A stretch of 64,000 bases of DNA, taken from Paramoeba atlantica. Taxonomy: Eukaryota; Discosea. Below, in pieces: positions 46,691-56,773 of the stretch. The notes beneath the pieces were generated by a model, which worked only from the letters and a program-made list of their open reading frames with translations, was not told where the DNA came from and did not search any database. Every line of letters begins with the position of its first letter. Position 1 is the stretch's first letter. The stretch is taken from NCBI GenBank assembly GCA_977017575.1, contig CDRNVI010000043.1, positions 620,001 through 684,000 of the forward strand. The letters run 5' to 3'. A program made the position numbers and the translations under genes.

Positions 46691-48282
46691 TCACTCGAAA
46701 TTCCGACTAAAATGATCTGCAGGATTGAGCTTTGTCGAAACGTAATTCGCTTTGATGCAAAGGTGTCGTTCTTTCGCCCACTCCAAAACACTGCACAACT
46801 CTGGTGCAATCCCGTCTGATTTACAAATTTTTCTGTTGAATGCGGCCTTGCAGGAAGTGTTATCGATCCACAACTGAAGACACGTTTGTTGCTCAAATTT
46901 GTCCGCAAATTTTTCAAGTGCGAGTCGTACCGCTTGAGCTTCGGCCTTGTTGACTTCATATTCTGTCCCCGGCTCCCACGGACTTCCGACAATACATACC
47001 TCCCCATTGTCGAGATATAAGATCGCCCCCCATCCCTTGGCTGACGCATCGGTATAAAGGTTATGACGCGGCGGTGATAACTCCGGATGCGGAGAGGGCT
47101 CAACGGGTACGTTTTCAAGCAGTTTGTTGCGCCATTCTCCCAGCTTAGAACGAATCTTATACGGAAGGTCCACGACTTGATTAGCCATATGCGGCACTCG
47201 GTTGAGCAAATTTATTCTGCGCTGACAGATTTTTATTCGAAAAGATATTTGGGGATTATGAGTCCTAAGATTGCGGAGCAATACAAAAGGCGCCCCACCG
47301 CCGCCTCTAGCTCCACAAATGTCGGCTTCATAAATGAATCTTCGCGTAGTTTGAGCAACACTTTGGGCCCCAGGCTGACCCTATGCGTGCTGTGGTTGTA
47401 CTGTGCCCCATTAAAAACATACTTTTTCATAGGCAACATACCGGAATCCTTGAATCCTGCGTTCACACCTTCCGCCCGGCGATCAACCCACGTCGTATAA
47501 CGCAACGCTTCGTGCGTCGCACCAGCAAAACGAACTCCATCGACATATACATCGATGTGGCCCTTATCAAAAGTGGCCGGCTTAGAACAATAATCACTTG
47601 ATCCAGCGATAGTCCCCATAATGGAATGCATGATTTCAGGGGCACATCTGTGCCCCATTGGGAGAACGCACATCTCGTACACTTCTCCTGCTTCGTCCAA
47701 AAAACGAAATTTCCGGCGAGATTTTTCTGGTATCGATATTTGGTAAAAGCCGCACACCAAATCTCTCTTCACTCCCGAACTTTCTTTTACGCGGTGCAAA
47801 TATTTCGCGGGATGCATTAACGGAACGAAAGGTTCATAACTAGAAAGACGTGTGTTATCAGATTTGGTCCAGGAAATGAATCGCCTGCGTTGTCGCCCTT
47901 CATCATCCGATTCTACCACCGTAAATGGAATAAGGTACTGCATTGAAGGTCTCTTAGCAACGTCCTCCGCCGTTAGTTTCTTAATGATATTATGCTTTTC
48001 AAGTAGTTGAAAGTCTGAGGAAGACAGTCCGCTTTTAACCGCAGGAGGTTCTTCTGGATGTACGGGCATCTTAAGCGCTTCTTGCCATACTTCTTGAAAT
48101 CTCGTGTCAACAGCTGGGGACATCCATTTCCGGACCTTATTAACATCAAGTTTCGGAATATTCGGTTTGACATGCAACGGAATCGCGAAATCCTTTTCCT
48201 TAGCTAGCTTAGAGCTACGTCGTGTGCAAATTAACGAATGTCGCTTTAAATATGGAACTTGTTTATAACACTCCTGGATCAT
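46691..48282 (-). CDS. reverse transcriptase-RNase H of the YR element (one frameshift)
   Basis: The RT lies in 48282-47233; the first ATG (48280-48282) is just after the recombinase stop. Motif A region is KRDLVCGFYQISI, followed by EMCVLPMGHRCAPEIM. Motif C reads VYVDGVRFAG, so the second Asp of the usual YxDD is Gly. RNase H is in a second frame, 47281-46691, with the four acidic residues in NLYTDASAKGWG, NKAEAQAV, LWIDNTS and NPADHFSR. The two frames overlap near 47233-47281, so either a frameshift event or a mutation joins them. Confidence 0.85.
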
Positions 48283-48290
48283 CTCTGGGG

Positions 48291-49282
48291 TCACAGCCCC
48301 GGAAGCAGTGCTGAAACTCTTTGGGTCCCCAAGGCTCGCGCGGTCGTCAATTGGTTTGCATTGTAGCGAAGAAGACTTTCCAGGTTCAAATGTTTTGTGA
48401 GGTACTGAATCTCCGACAAGGTGAGGCGGCCCTCGACCACGTGTTGGAATAGATGTGTTATTGCCCCGCGTTTGATTGAGTGGGTACAAACCCTCTTCCT
48501 AGAATTTTTCTTATTTCCGCATCCATTTCCCGCACGGGAGTATGGCATATCTTCTGTTTTGGCGGAAGCCCCTCTATGTAGCGTGCTAGCTCTGGCGTCC
48601 CCGGACCCGTTATGACGGCATGCATATACGGCCGGAAGGGGTTTAGGCGTGTTGATTTCGTCGCCCGACCCCAATAAATCACTATCTCGGTTGAGGATAC
48701 CTTGAGAAACTTCTCCCTGCAGAGTTCGGCGACCTCTGTCCACCGCGCCGCCGCTTTCCAGCACAGCAGCACGGCCATGGTCTGTGAGACTGTTATCCTG
48801 CTGCACAATTTCCGTAGCAGATACGGGGTCAGTGGCTCCATCTGACGTTGTGGCTCCAGCCCCCCCTGCGCTTGTAGTGCCTTCGAGTATAGCTTGAGAG
48901 GGGTGTTGTCCTCGTTTATGCATGTGTAAATGGTGTGTAGACTTCTTGTGTAGGCTAGCCGCGTCGTTACCGCAACGCTTAGGGAATCCAGAAACAATAT
49001 TGCGTGCAGCGCAGTTGGACGTATGCTTCTTTTCTCGCAGAACTCGTTTAGTCGCATCCAAATACGTTCCCTTGTGGCCCACGTCGTTTCCGTCCACATC
49101 GGGTATACTGCCCTCTGAAGAGCCGGCGCCAGCGCGTCGTTTGGATCCATACGGAGGAGTTGGCACGTCAAGTTCAACCTTCTTGTTTTCGCTAAGGGGC
49201 CTGATAGGTCCGTTTGGTGTCCTGCGGGACGATTTATCCTCTTTTGAGTTCGACCCGTACCTGTAGTGTTTGTTTGACTCAT
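48291..49282 (-). CDS. tyrosine recombinase of the YR element (one frameshift)
   Basis: From ATG 49280-49282 the frame runs to about 48490 and contains the first-Arg box (CWKAAARWTEVAEL). The C-terminal catalytic block is in the next frame, down to 48291: THSIKRGAITHLF (H-x-x-K/R box) and LTKHLNLESLLRY (His and the Tyr nucleophile). A one-base shift near 48480-48510 separates them. The enzyme would join a circular cDNA to the target. It lies between gag and RT. Confidence 0.82.
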
Positions 49283-49447
49283 TGTTTGAGTCACGAGTAT
49301 TTGCTGCGCATTCCGCAGTGTGCTGACATATCGCACACCGTTCCATACATAACTTGGAGATGAACGTGTAAAATAGCCTGGTAAGTTCTCCCGCCTTTTG
49401 TATAAGGCAGGAGCACGAGTAGTTGTTTTCGGGGTGGGGAACGTTTC

Positions 49448-50476
49448 CTAGTGGATCGTTCGTCTTTCGGCACGAGTGTAGCTCACAGGTGTCTTCGTAC
49501 CGCCACTCGCCACCCCCCGGTGAAAATCCTTTAAACGTGGACAATTGGCCCGCAAGTGCCCAGGCATGCGACAGTTGAAGCACAGCGGAGGCTGGGTCGC
49601 ACGTACCCGACGAGACTGCTTTGAAGTTTCCTCTAGCATAATACGTCCATAGGTGTCGTCAGGGTTCTTCACCTGGTGAAGTCGCTGCTGTACTTTCTCA
49701 ACTGGAGCGCCGGCCGCGGCCCAATAATGGTTTCTTAGCTCCTCTATAATGATCTTAGCTATGTTGTAGAAGTTTTCGTCTGTCCATTCTGCCAACTTGC
49801 GCGCCGCATAAATCCACTGAACGAGCATTTCGAATAAGCGTTCCCGAACAAGCGGAGGATTGAACCGTACGCCGAATTCTTTCGTATCGCGGAGCTCTCG
49901 CACCAGTTCCCGTGGCTTAAACTCATCTGGGGATTCTATCCATGGACCCCATGTTTTTGGTTCAATGGGAGAGAAGTTCTTGGGATCAGAGATGGTCAAA
50001 CGGTCTACAGAAGGAAGATGCTCAACTCGCTCACCGCCTGGCATCCGAGCTTGTACTTTAGCAATCGCCAATGAGTAATAGTCAATATCTGGGAACGGGA
50101 AGCTGTACTCCATATCTTCTTCATCATCCCAACGCGCCTTTAATTCTGAGTGGTCAGGGTCATTGCGATTTTTCAAGTACACTTGGCCGATTACTGTATA
50201 TTGCTCGGTCTCTTCCTTGTGGCCCCATACTGCCTGAATCCAAACCTTATGACCTCGAGAGAGAAGCAATCGCATCTTATGAGCAAATTCATATTTCGCA
50301 TCATCCGTCATCGGCAAACGTACATCGTTTCCAAGGAGGGCTTCAACCTGGTCAGGGTTGAGGGTACCGCCTCGTCGGCTATGTCGGGAAACCTGGGGCT
50401 CCGGAGCTTGAGGCTCAGGGCTGTTTGCTCTAGATCGTGAAATTGCCCTAGTAACAGCTTGGACGATTCCAGACAT
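49448..50476 (-). CDS. gag-like nucleocapsid protein of the YR element
   Basis: 342 aa; the first ATG (50474-50476) lies 6 bp inside the A1 repeat. A Ser/Arg/Pro-rich N-terminus is followed by a presumed capsid-like region and a C-terminal CCHC zinc knuckle, CFNCRMPGHLRANC. Related gag pieces occur at 42480-42590 and, more distantly, 50883-51700. Confidence 0.88.
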   Translation of the reverse strand: MSGIVQAVTRAISRSRANSPEPQAPEPQVSRHSRRGGTLNPDQVEALLGNDVRLPMTDDAKYEFAHKMRLLLSRGHKVWIQAVWGHKEETEQYTVIGQVYLKNRNDPDHSELKARWDDEEDMEYSFPFPDIDYYSLAIAKVQARMPGGERVEHLPSVDRLTISDPKNFSPIEPKTWGPWIESPDEFKPRELVRELRDTKEFGVRFNPPLVRERLFEMLVQWIYAARKLAEWTDENFYNIAKIIIEELRNHYWAAAGAPVEKVQQRLHQVKNPDDTYGRIMLEETSKQSRRVRATQPPLCFNCRMPGHLRANCPRLKDFHRGVASGGTKTPVSYTRAERRTIH

Positions 50477-50481
50477 AAAAA

Positions 50482-50649
50482 TTCGAAAACGTGTAGATTT
50501 TGTATTTGAATAGTCCCTAAGCACATACACATCCGTTAATAACTTTTCTAATGAATTTACGAAATCAATCAATCAACAGTCACATTTTCAATGATAAGTA
50601 AAACTATACGTAATAAGCTCTCGCCTGAATTTCTTACCGTAAACTATTA
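50482..50649 (-). repeat. split direct repeat A1 (5' end of the YR element)
   Basis: 168 bp copy of A2. Its right edge abuts the disrupted host ORF. Confidence 0.93.
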
Positions 50650-50882
50650 AGCAGATTTCCGAATTTCGTACGGACGTAAGGAAAGTTTCAACTGCGCAAG
50701 AAAATCTCCAAAAAGAGTTTGGAAAACGTGATGCGGAAGTACGGAATGAAATGAAGATATTGCGCTCCATGACGATGGAAGTGACCCAAAGGTTGAACGA
50801 CCGTCAGAATCAAAAAGGGTCAAGCATAGGAACCTCTGATGCGGGTACTAGTGAAGTGCGCCACCACGAATAAGTGAACCCG

Positions 50883-51711
50883 AATCATTGTATGAGTCCC
50901 GACGAGTTGAAAAAAGTTATTTGCAAAGTTACTTCTCTTCTAGACAAGTACACCGTCGAGCTGGATGTTTCGTGGTACTATGAAGAATTGGGTCCAAGTG
51001 CTTTGCAAGTGTGGAAAGGAATAGCCTATCCCGGAATTGATGAAAATGGACAACCCTTTTTACAAGTCGACTATGGCCAGGGCCTGTACGCTTTACCTGA
51101 GGAAGGTGTCATGTACAACAATATTAAGATCGTATCTAAGGTTCCGAAAGATGAGGAAACTTCAGATATCTCAGGATCCGAACTTCGTGGTCAATTCTTT
51201 TTTTTTTTGGTCAATTCGAAGAGAGTTCATTTAAATGGCAGAAAGTACGAACCTGGTCTGGAATACTAAACTCTGGTGAACCGTTCTCTCTAGATATTTT
51301 GGAAAATCGGCTGAAAGAAGCATTGCAAATGCCAATTTATCTGAATGAAGAATTGAAATTTCTGTGGGAATTATTAAAACAATGGATGCGAGCAACAGCA
51401 GATCGCCAGAATGAAGCTGAAGATTCAGAAAAACATTTTGAAGTTGGACAGTTGACACTTGATCGTTTACGCATTAAACTGGGGTCATTAAAGGGCTCCG
51501 ATACTAGTTATGTGCAATCTCATTATAATGCCCACCGAAATTCAGATGACGTCTTGGGGAATTTGATCAATACAAGCGTAAATTATAACCGGGGCAGAGG
51601 ACGAGGTTTCACGCCAATGCGGGGATACCGATCAGGACAACAGAATGTTTCCGCAACATATTCACAAACCGAAACTAATCAAAAAAATCACTATGGTAGG
51701 GACATTCAACG
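50883..51711 (+). pseudogene. gag-like ORF of the host YR-related element
   Basis: It starts near MSPDELKKVICKV; a frameshift occurs in a T run at 51189-51201, then FKWQKVRTWSGIL, LKFLWELLKQWMRA and an RG-rich tail (NRGRGRGF). The spacing of Trp-containing blocks follows the gag at 49448-50476, so I read it as a distant homologue without the zinc knuckle. It is cut at 51711 by an SL-tagged element. Confidence 0.6.
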
Positions 51712-51712
51712 G

Positions 51713-51765
51713 CCTTGTTGTACCTTGTTGATGGCCTTGTGCCTGTACCTTGTTGTACCTTGTTG
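51713..51765 (+). other. tandem spliced-leader relics
   Basis: CCTTGTTGTACCTTGTTG at 51713-51730 and CTGTACCTTGTTGTACCTTG TTG at 51743-51765: at least four leader 3' ends in a row, each ending TTGTTG. Confidence 0.7.
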
Positions 51766-52180
51766 ATCTTTTCAGTCAATTTCCCCCATGCACCCCTTCA
51801 CCCCTGGGGAAATTAAGCCCCCCTTCCGCCTCCCACTTCACCCCTAGCGCCGCCCCCTTCGCCGTCCTCTCCACCCTGCTCCGTCGCCCTTCCCGCGACC
51901 TGTTTCGCCCCCCCTCTTGGGGAGGGAGCTTGAGCTACCCCATGCGCCGCCGCCGCCGCGCTCCCCGCCGCGCTCCCACCGCGCTCCCCGCCGCGCTCCC
52001 ACCGCGCCACCCGCCGCGCTCCCGCCGCGCCACCCGCCACGCCTCTCGCCCCGCCTCCCCTTCCGCCGCTCCCTTTGCCGCCACCATTTCCGCCCCGTTT
52101 TCGCCGCCTTCTTTCGTCGCCGCTTCGCCGGCCCTTTCTCCGTCCCCCCAGTCGCCGTTCCCCTCCCCGGCCCCTTGTGT

Positions 52181-52232
52181 GGAGCTACCCGGTGTCAGCA
52201 AAACAAGACGCCAAGAAACTAGGGTAGTCTCC
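52181..52232 (+). ncRNA. paired RNA motif, member 1
   Basis: GGAGCTACCCGGTGTC, AGCAAAACAA, GACGCC...AACTAGGGTAGTCTCC. Inner stem GTGTC/GACGC (with a G-T pair), outer stem GGAG.TACCC/GGGTA.CTCC. Confidence 0.6.
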
Positions 52233-52520
52233 ATATGCAAAAATTTAAATTGTGAAGGGCACTGGTCGAGCTCCATTGTGAGCCCCGCTGGTGAGAGAGC
52301 CTCGCAAGCTCCACACACCCTAGCGTGAGTCATCCCTGGTGGTGGAACAGAATATAACGACTGTTCCACTACTTCTTTGCCCCAGGATGCGAATCCATCG
52401 GGCATTGAAGTCACGGATAACAAGTCAGACCACGCAACCTGACAGGTATTGCTTGTCTCTCTGCGAGTGCGGCATCCCACTGGGAAAGTCTGCGCGCGAC
52501 TGACAGCGTACCACCCACGG

Positions 52521-52575
52521 AGTACGGTAATACCCGGTGCCGTTTCACACGAGCACTAAATAACTAGGGTGTACT
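52521..52575 (+). ncRNA. paired RNA motif, member 2
   Basis: AGTACGGTAATACCCGGTGC, loop, GCACTAAATAACTAGGGT, then GTACT. Inner stem GTGC/GCAC, outer ACCC/GGGT and AGTA/TACT. Confidence 0.55.
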
Positions 52576-52796
52576 CTGAACCCATAGCCAGTCATGGCCA
52601 AACGGGTTAAACAACAACAACCTCCCAGAGAGATATACATCCCTCCCTATCGCGAACGGGTGTCCACGCGGGGAGTGGTTTGGGGGCTGGTGGGTGGGAC
52701 AAAAAGTTTTGTATGGAGAAAAACACTTCTTCAAATAAAAGCGATAATCGTATGGACTAAACTGCATATTCAAATCATTCTAAATACAAGCGTACA

Positions 52797-54239
52797 ATGC
52801 CCGCCGGCCATTTATCGGCGTATAAATCCCTTCGAACAATTTCTGCTCACGGAAAGCTACGGGAAACGTGCCATGAGGACTTGTCTGCGCGAAGCGTGAT
52901 GGTTTCTTATCCGCAGGTTGTGATTTCTGGCCTCGAGCGCCCAAACCTCCTTTCAGCTCGGCTGGGTTTCGTCAACTTCCGGATGAGTAATCTTCGCGCT
53001 CACGGAAAGCTACGGGAAACGTGCCATGAGGACTTGTCTGCGCGAAGCGTGTTGGTTTCTTATCCGCAGGTTGTGATTTCTGGCCCCGAGCACCCAAACC
53101 TCCTTTCAGCTCGGCTGGGTTTCGTCAACTTCCGGATGAGCAATCTTCGCGCTCACGGAAAGCTACGGGAAACGTGCCATGAGGACTTGTCTGCGCGAAG
53201 CATGTTGGTGTCTTATCCGCAGGTTGTGATTTCTGGCCTCGAGCGCCCAAACCTCCTTTCAGCTCGGCTGGGTTTCGTCAACTTCCGGATCAGTAATCTT
53301 CGCGCTCACGGAAAGCTACGGGAAACGTGCCATGAGGACTTGTCTGCGCGAAGCGTGTTGGTTTCTTATCCGCAGGTTGTGATTTCTGGCCTCGAGCGCC
53401 CAAACCTCCTTTCAGCTCGGCTTGGTTTCGTCAACTTCCGGATGAGTAATCCTCGCGCTCACGGAAAGCTACGGGAAACGTGCCATGAGGACTTGTCTGC
53501 GCGAAGCGTGTCGTTGTCTTATCCGCAGGTTGTGATTTCTGGCCTCGAGCGCCCAAACCTCCTTTCAGCTCGGCTGGGTTTCGTCAACTTCCGGATGAGC
53601 AATCTTCGCGCTCACGGAAAGCTACGGGAAACGTGCCATGAGGACTTGTCTGCGCGAAGCGTGTTGGTTTCTTATCCGCAGGTTGTGATTTCTGGCCTCG
53701 AGCGCCCAAACCTCCTTTCAGCTCGGCTGGGTTTCGTCAACTTCCGGATCAGTAATCTTCGCGCTCACGGAAAGCTACGGGAAACGTGCCATGAGGACTT
53801 GTCTGCGCGAAGCGTGTTGGTTTCTTATCCGCAGGTTGTGATTTCTGGCCCCGAGCGCCCAAACCTCCTTTCAGCTCGGCTGGGTTTCGTCAACTTCCGG
53901 ATGAGTAATCTTCGCGCTCACGGAAAGCTACGGGAAACGTGCCATGAGGACTTGTCTGCGCGAAGCGTGTTGGTTTCTTATCCGCAGGTTGTGATTTCTG
54001 GCCTCGAGCGCCCAAACCTCCTTTCAGCTCGGCTGGGTTTCGTGAACTTCCGGATGAGTAATCCTCGCGCTCACGGAAAGCTACGGGAAACGTGCCATGA
54101 GGACTTGTCTGCGCGAAGCGTGTCGTTGTCTTATCCGCAGGTTGTGATTTCTGGCCTCGAGCGCCCAAACCTCCTTTCAGCTCGGCTGGGTTTCGTCAAC
54201 TTCCGGATGAGAAATCGGCGTCTTCTTTCTCACACATAA
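52797..54239 (+). CDS. 480-codon ORF made of nine 153-bp tandem repeats
   Basis: ATG at 52797. After 16 codons, nine units of 51 codons start at 52845, 52998, 53151, 53304, 53457, 53610, 53763, 53916 and 54069 (landmark AHGKLRETCHEDLSARS), and the ORF ends shortly after the last. The unit is a multiple of three and no unit has a stop. Variants (SVLVS, SVSLS, GLER/GPEH, RMSN/RISN) show a partial higher-order order. I recognise no family. It may be an expressed repeat protein or a satellite that happens to stay open. Confidence 0.45.
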   Translation: MPAGHLSAYKSLRTISAHGKLRETCHEDLSARSVMVSYPQVVISGLERPNLLSARLGFVNFRMSNLRAHGKLRETCHEDLSARSVLVSYPQVVISGPEHPNLLSARLGFVNFRMSNLRAHGKLRETCHEDLSARSMLVSYPQVVISGLERPNLLSARLGFVNFRISNLRAHGKLRETCHEDLSARSVLVSYPQVVISGLERPNLLSARLGFVNFRMSNPRAHGKLRETCHEDLSARSVSLSYPQVVISGLERPNLLSARLGFVNFRMSNLRAHGKLRETCHEDLSARSVLVSYPQVVISGLERPNLLSARLGFVNFRISNLRAHGKLRETCHEDLSARSVLVSYPQVVISGPERPNLLSARLGFVNFRMSNLRAHGKLRETCHEDLSARSVLVSYPQVVISGLERPNLLSARLGFVNFRMSNPRAHGKLRETCHEDLSARSVSLSYPQVVISGLERPNLLSARLGFVNFRMRNRRLLSHT

Positions 54240-54524
54240 TGAACAAGAATAAATAAAATGAAACCAATTCCTAAATCATGTAATATCTTTCTTCATAAAG
54301 CAATTCAAAGAATTCAACTGCTTTAGTATCCTCACCACCTATCCATGAAAAGAAATTAAGGTACCTGGCCATTTCAATCAAACTTACAGTATTTGAAACA
54401 AATCCACAACAAACTCCTTTACTTACGAACGGGCATCCCGTCCGCCAACTCCGCGAACCAGCCCAATAAAAAGGTTAGAGAAGGAGTGTCACTATACCAA
54501 ACTAAATAAATGAAATCTCTAAGC
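54240..54524. other. AT-rich spacer
   Basis: No gene seen between the two blocks of 153-bp repeats. Confidence 0.5.
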
Positions 54525-54714
54525 AAAACAAACAAATCATATCTCATAATATAAATATTATGTGCCCCCAAGGGCCATTATATCAATCATCCTAAATTTC
54601 TAAACGTACACTTATATAAACAAAACAAACAAATCATATCTCATAATATAAATATTATGTGCCCCGAAGGGCCATTATATCAATCATCCTAAATTTCTAA
54701 ACGTATACTTATAG
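54525..54714. repeat. two tandem units of about 97 bp
   Basis: Units begin CAAAACAAACAAATCATAT at 54525 and 54622 and differ at only a few positions. They contain a small hairpin, GTGCCCC-AAGGGCCA. Confidence 0.85.
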
Positions 54715-54724
54715 CAATCTTCGC

Positions 54725-55048
54725 GCTCACGGAAAGCTACGGGAAACGTGCCATGAGGACTTGTCTGCGCGAAGCGTGTTGGTTTCTTATCCGCAGGTTG
54801 TGATTTCTGGCCTCGAGCGCCCAAACCTCCTTTCAGCTCGGCTGGGTTTCGTCAACTTCCGGATGAGTAATCTTCGCGCTCACGGAAAGCTACGGGAAAC
54901 GTGCCATGAGGACTTGTCTGCGCGAAGCGTGTTGGTGTCTTATCCGCAGGTTGTGATTTCTGGCCTCGAGCGCCCAAACCTCCTTTCAGCTCGGCTGGGT
55001 TTCGTCAACTTCCGGATGAGTAATCTTCGCGCTCACGGAAAGCTAAGA
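54725..55048 (+). repeat. second block of the 153-bp repeat
   Basis: Two complete units (54725, 54878) and a partial third (55031) with the same phase and sequence as the first block. The open frame continues without an upstream ATG. Confidence 0.9.
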
Positions 55049-55150
55049 GAAACGTGAGGACTAGTCTGCGTCCTCCCGCAAGTTGTGATGTAAAGTCGAT
55101 AAGAAGTTGATGTGCGAGATGAACTTATCGAGTCACGTAAAAAAAAAAAA

Positions 55151-55165
55151 TTCTGTACCTTGTTG
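55151..55165 (+). other. spliced-leader relic
   Basis: TTCTGTACCTTGTTG directly after a run of A residues (55139-55150), 30 nt before the ATG of the following retroelement ORF. Confidence 0.75.
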
Positions 55166-55195
55166 ATTTTATTTTTCCTACTACTCTCAACCTTT

Positions 55196-56773
55196 ATGCA
55201 GCAGCGAGTTCTAGTCATCCACAGCGAACCTGCACAGACAAGTGCACCAGTATTCACCTTTGGACAGGCCGAAGAAAAGCCCACGGAGCCAGATACAACA
55301 TCGAAGGAGCGCCTCGAAAGCGAAGCCCGAAAGTCATCCAAACCACACACCCGAAGTTCCGGACCCATAGTTGTTGAAACGCTAGACGATATCGGCTTTG
55401 GTAGACGCAAAAAGAAGCATCGACGTCCAACCTGGCGCCGTTTGATTCAAGGGAAACAGGAAGGCGAATCATCCGGCTCCGAAAGCGAGAAGCGCGATCC
55501 GCCACGGAAAGTCTCCCAGAGCCGTGAGGCCCAACGTCATGAACCTGCCAAGATCTCGCTTTCCCAAGATAAAGCGAGCTACGCACTGAAAAACGAACGA
55601 AGATCCTTTGTTCATAACCCCTGCCAACTCACAAACGGCCCGAACACCCACTCGAAGAAAGAATCACAAGCTCATAAATCCATGTCAAAAAAGCGGTGCG
55701 ATGAACAGAAACCCTCTGCCAAAGAAACATTGTCGCGCCACTGCCCCGAGTTGGACACGGAGACCGACGCTGATTATGATAGCGCTGGAACCGTCACGGC
55801 GAAAACCGTCACGGAAGAAAATTCCCCCATATCCCCAGACTACGTCGTCGACCAAATCTCGAACTGGGGAAAAGGCACCGAATGCAGCGTACGATGGTCT
55901 TTCCGCAGCTCCCAGAACTTGGTTTACGATTCGATCGGCGAAGTTGTCTCACGGAAGGTGAGAAAGAAAACGCTGAGCATCAATCTCTCGTACAAGCCCG
56001 CCCCCGGGGCGACAGGTCCCTCAGGAAATCTTTATTTGCCTCAGTCGTCCAAGATCAGGATCCTCAGCATTGACGCCACGAAACTCCACCGAGTCCCTAG
56101 GTACGAACCTCAAACCATGGAGAGTGCAGCAGGTGATGCTGAAGAAGTTGACCACGGAGTTGATTTAGAACCGCTACCGCCTTTCGCGCAAATTGACTCG
56201 GCTTTCTCTGTGCACGTAGTTGCCATTTTTCGTTCCATCATCAAAGACTATCCAAGACTAGAACTGACATCGGAGATTGCTTCATGTTTAGATTTAATAT
56301 ATATTGACCTAAACGTGGATATAAACACTTTCCTTGGCAGGACGGCTCGTGCGCACAATTCTGCTAAATATCGTAAAGACCAATTAGCAGTACTTCGACT
56401 ACCGACCAAGAAAGGAGGATTAGGTCTAACTGACTGCTTCTCGATCCGTGAAGCGGCTTTTAGCTCGTCACAATATTCAATCTTCGAGCGCCAAATCGAA
56501 AATACAGCTCAGTTTGGAAACGGTGCGACAAATGCCCCTTCGGACGCGATCTGTCAGCGGAGACCTCCCCCGGACGACGAACTGACAAAAGCAGCAGAAC
56601 TGCACACACAGACATGGAAAAAACTGAAAGACTCTACCTCGCGCGCAGCAAAGGTTCTGGAAAAGGTGTCTTACAAAGGGAATCGACTCGTTCCTTCTCC
56701 TCGTTTTTCCTTCCCCCCTTCTCTCGCTTCTTTGAGAGAAAACTACAACCGCACATCTCTAACTATATATTAA
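55196..56773 (+). pseudogene. N-terminal region of an RLE retroelement fused to a piece of RT thumb
   Basis: It starts MQQRVLVIHS, shared with the copy at 57689. A charged region (SSGSESEKRDPPRKVSQSR) leads to a conserved block (ISNWGKGTECSVRWSFR, GPSGNLYLPQSSKI, AIFRSIIKDYPRL). After residue ~365 the frame jumps to the region behind the RT (LPTKKGGLGLTDCFSIREAA ... VLEKVSYKGN); the RT core is deleted. The end is unrelated low-complexity. The conserved N-terminal block is not a domain I know. Confidence 0.7.

Larger units (their letters stand above)
45818..50649 (-). mobile_element. complete tyrosine-recombinase (DIRS-order, VIPER/TATE-like) retrotransposon
   Basis: 4832 bp, transcribed on the minus strand. 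The order 5' to 3' is A1 repeat (50649-50482), gag, tyrosine recombinase, RT/RNase H, B1 (46500-46256), A2 (46255-46088), short spacer, B2 (46062-45818). Split direct repeats A1...B1-A2-B2 are diagnostic of YR retroelements that integrate by site-specific recombination of a circular intermediate. The order gag-YR-RT/RH is that described for VIPER and TATE in trypanosomatids, whereas DIRS1 and Ngaro have YR last. No target-site duplication is present, as expected for YR integration. Confidence 0.92.
45655..50873 (+). pseudogene. coiled-coil ORF1 of a YR-related retroelement, split by the complete YR element
   Basis: Left part 45655-45817 and right part 50650-50873. Without the 4832-bp insertion they join as 387 nt (128 codons plus stop), in frame, with no duplicated or lost base. 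The right part is a Lys/Glu/Arg-rich probable coiled coil (VRKVSTAQENLQKEFGKRD). An SL relic lies just upstream, so the element was trans-spliced. Position before a gag-like second ORF suggests a small structural ORF1. Confidence 0.7.
51713..52575 (+). mobile_element. SL-tagged GC-rich retroelement
   Basis: It starts with tandem SL relics, then CACCCCTTCACCCC, then C/G-rich sequence (51850-52180) whose frames are low-complexity, and the two RNA motif members at 52181 and 52521. The same layout is seen on the minus strand at 37167-38355. Confidence 0.6.

Noticed and set aside
50883-51711. Host gene of unknown function
   Set aside because: Layout and spacing parallel the nearby gag, it is frameshifted in a T run, and it sits behind an SL-tagged ORF1.
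52797-54239. CRISPR-like array
   Set aside because: Units of 153 bp follow each other directly without unique spacers and the genome is eukaryotic.
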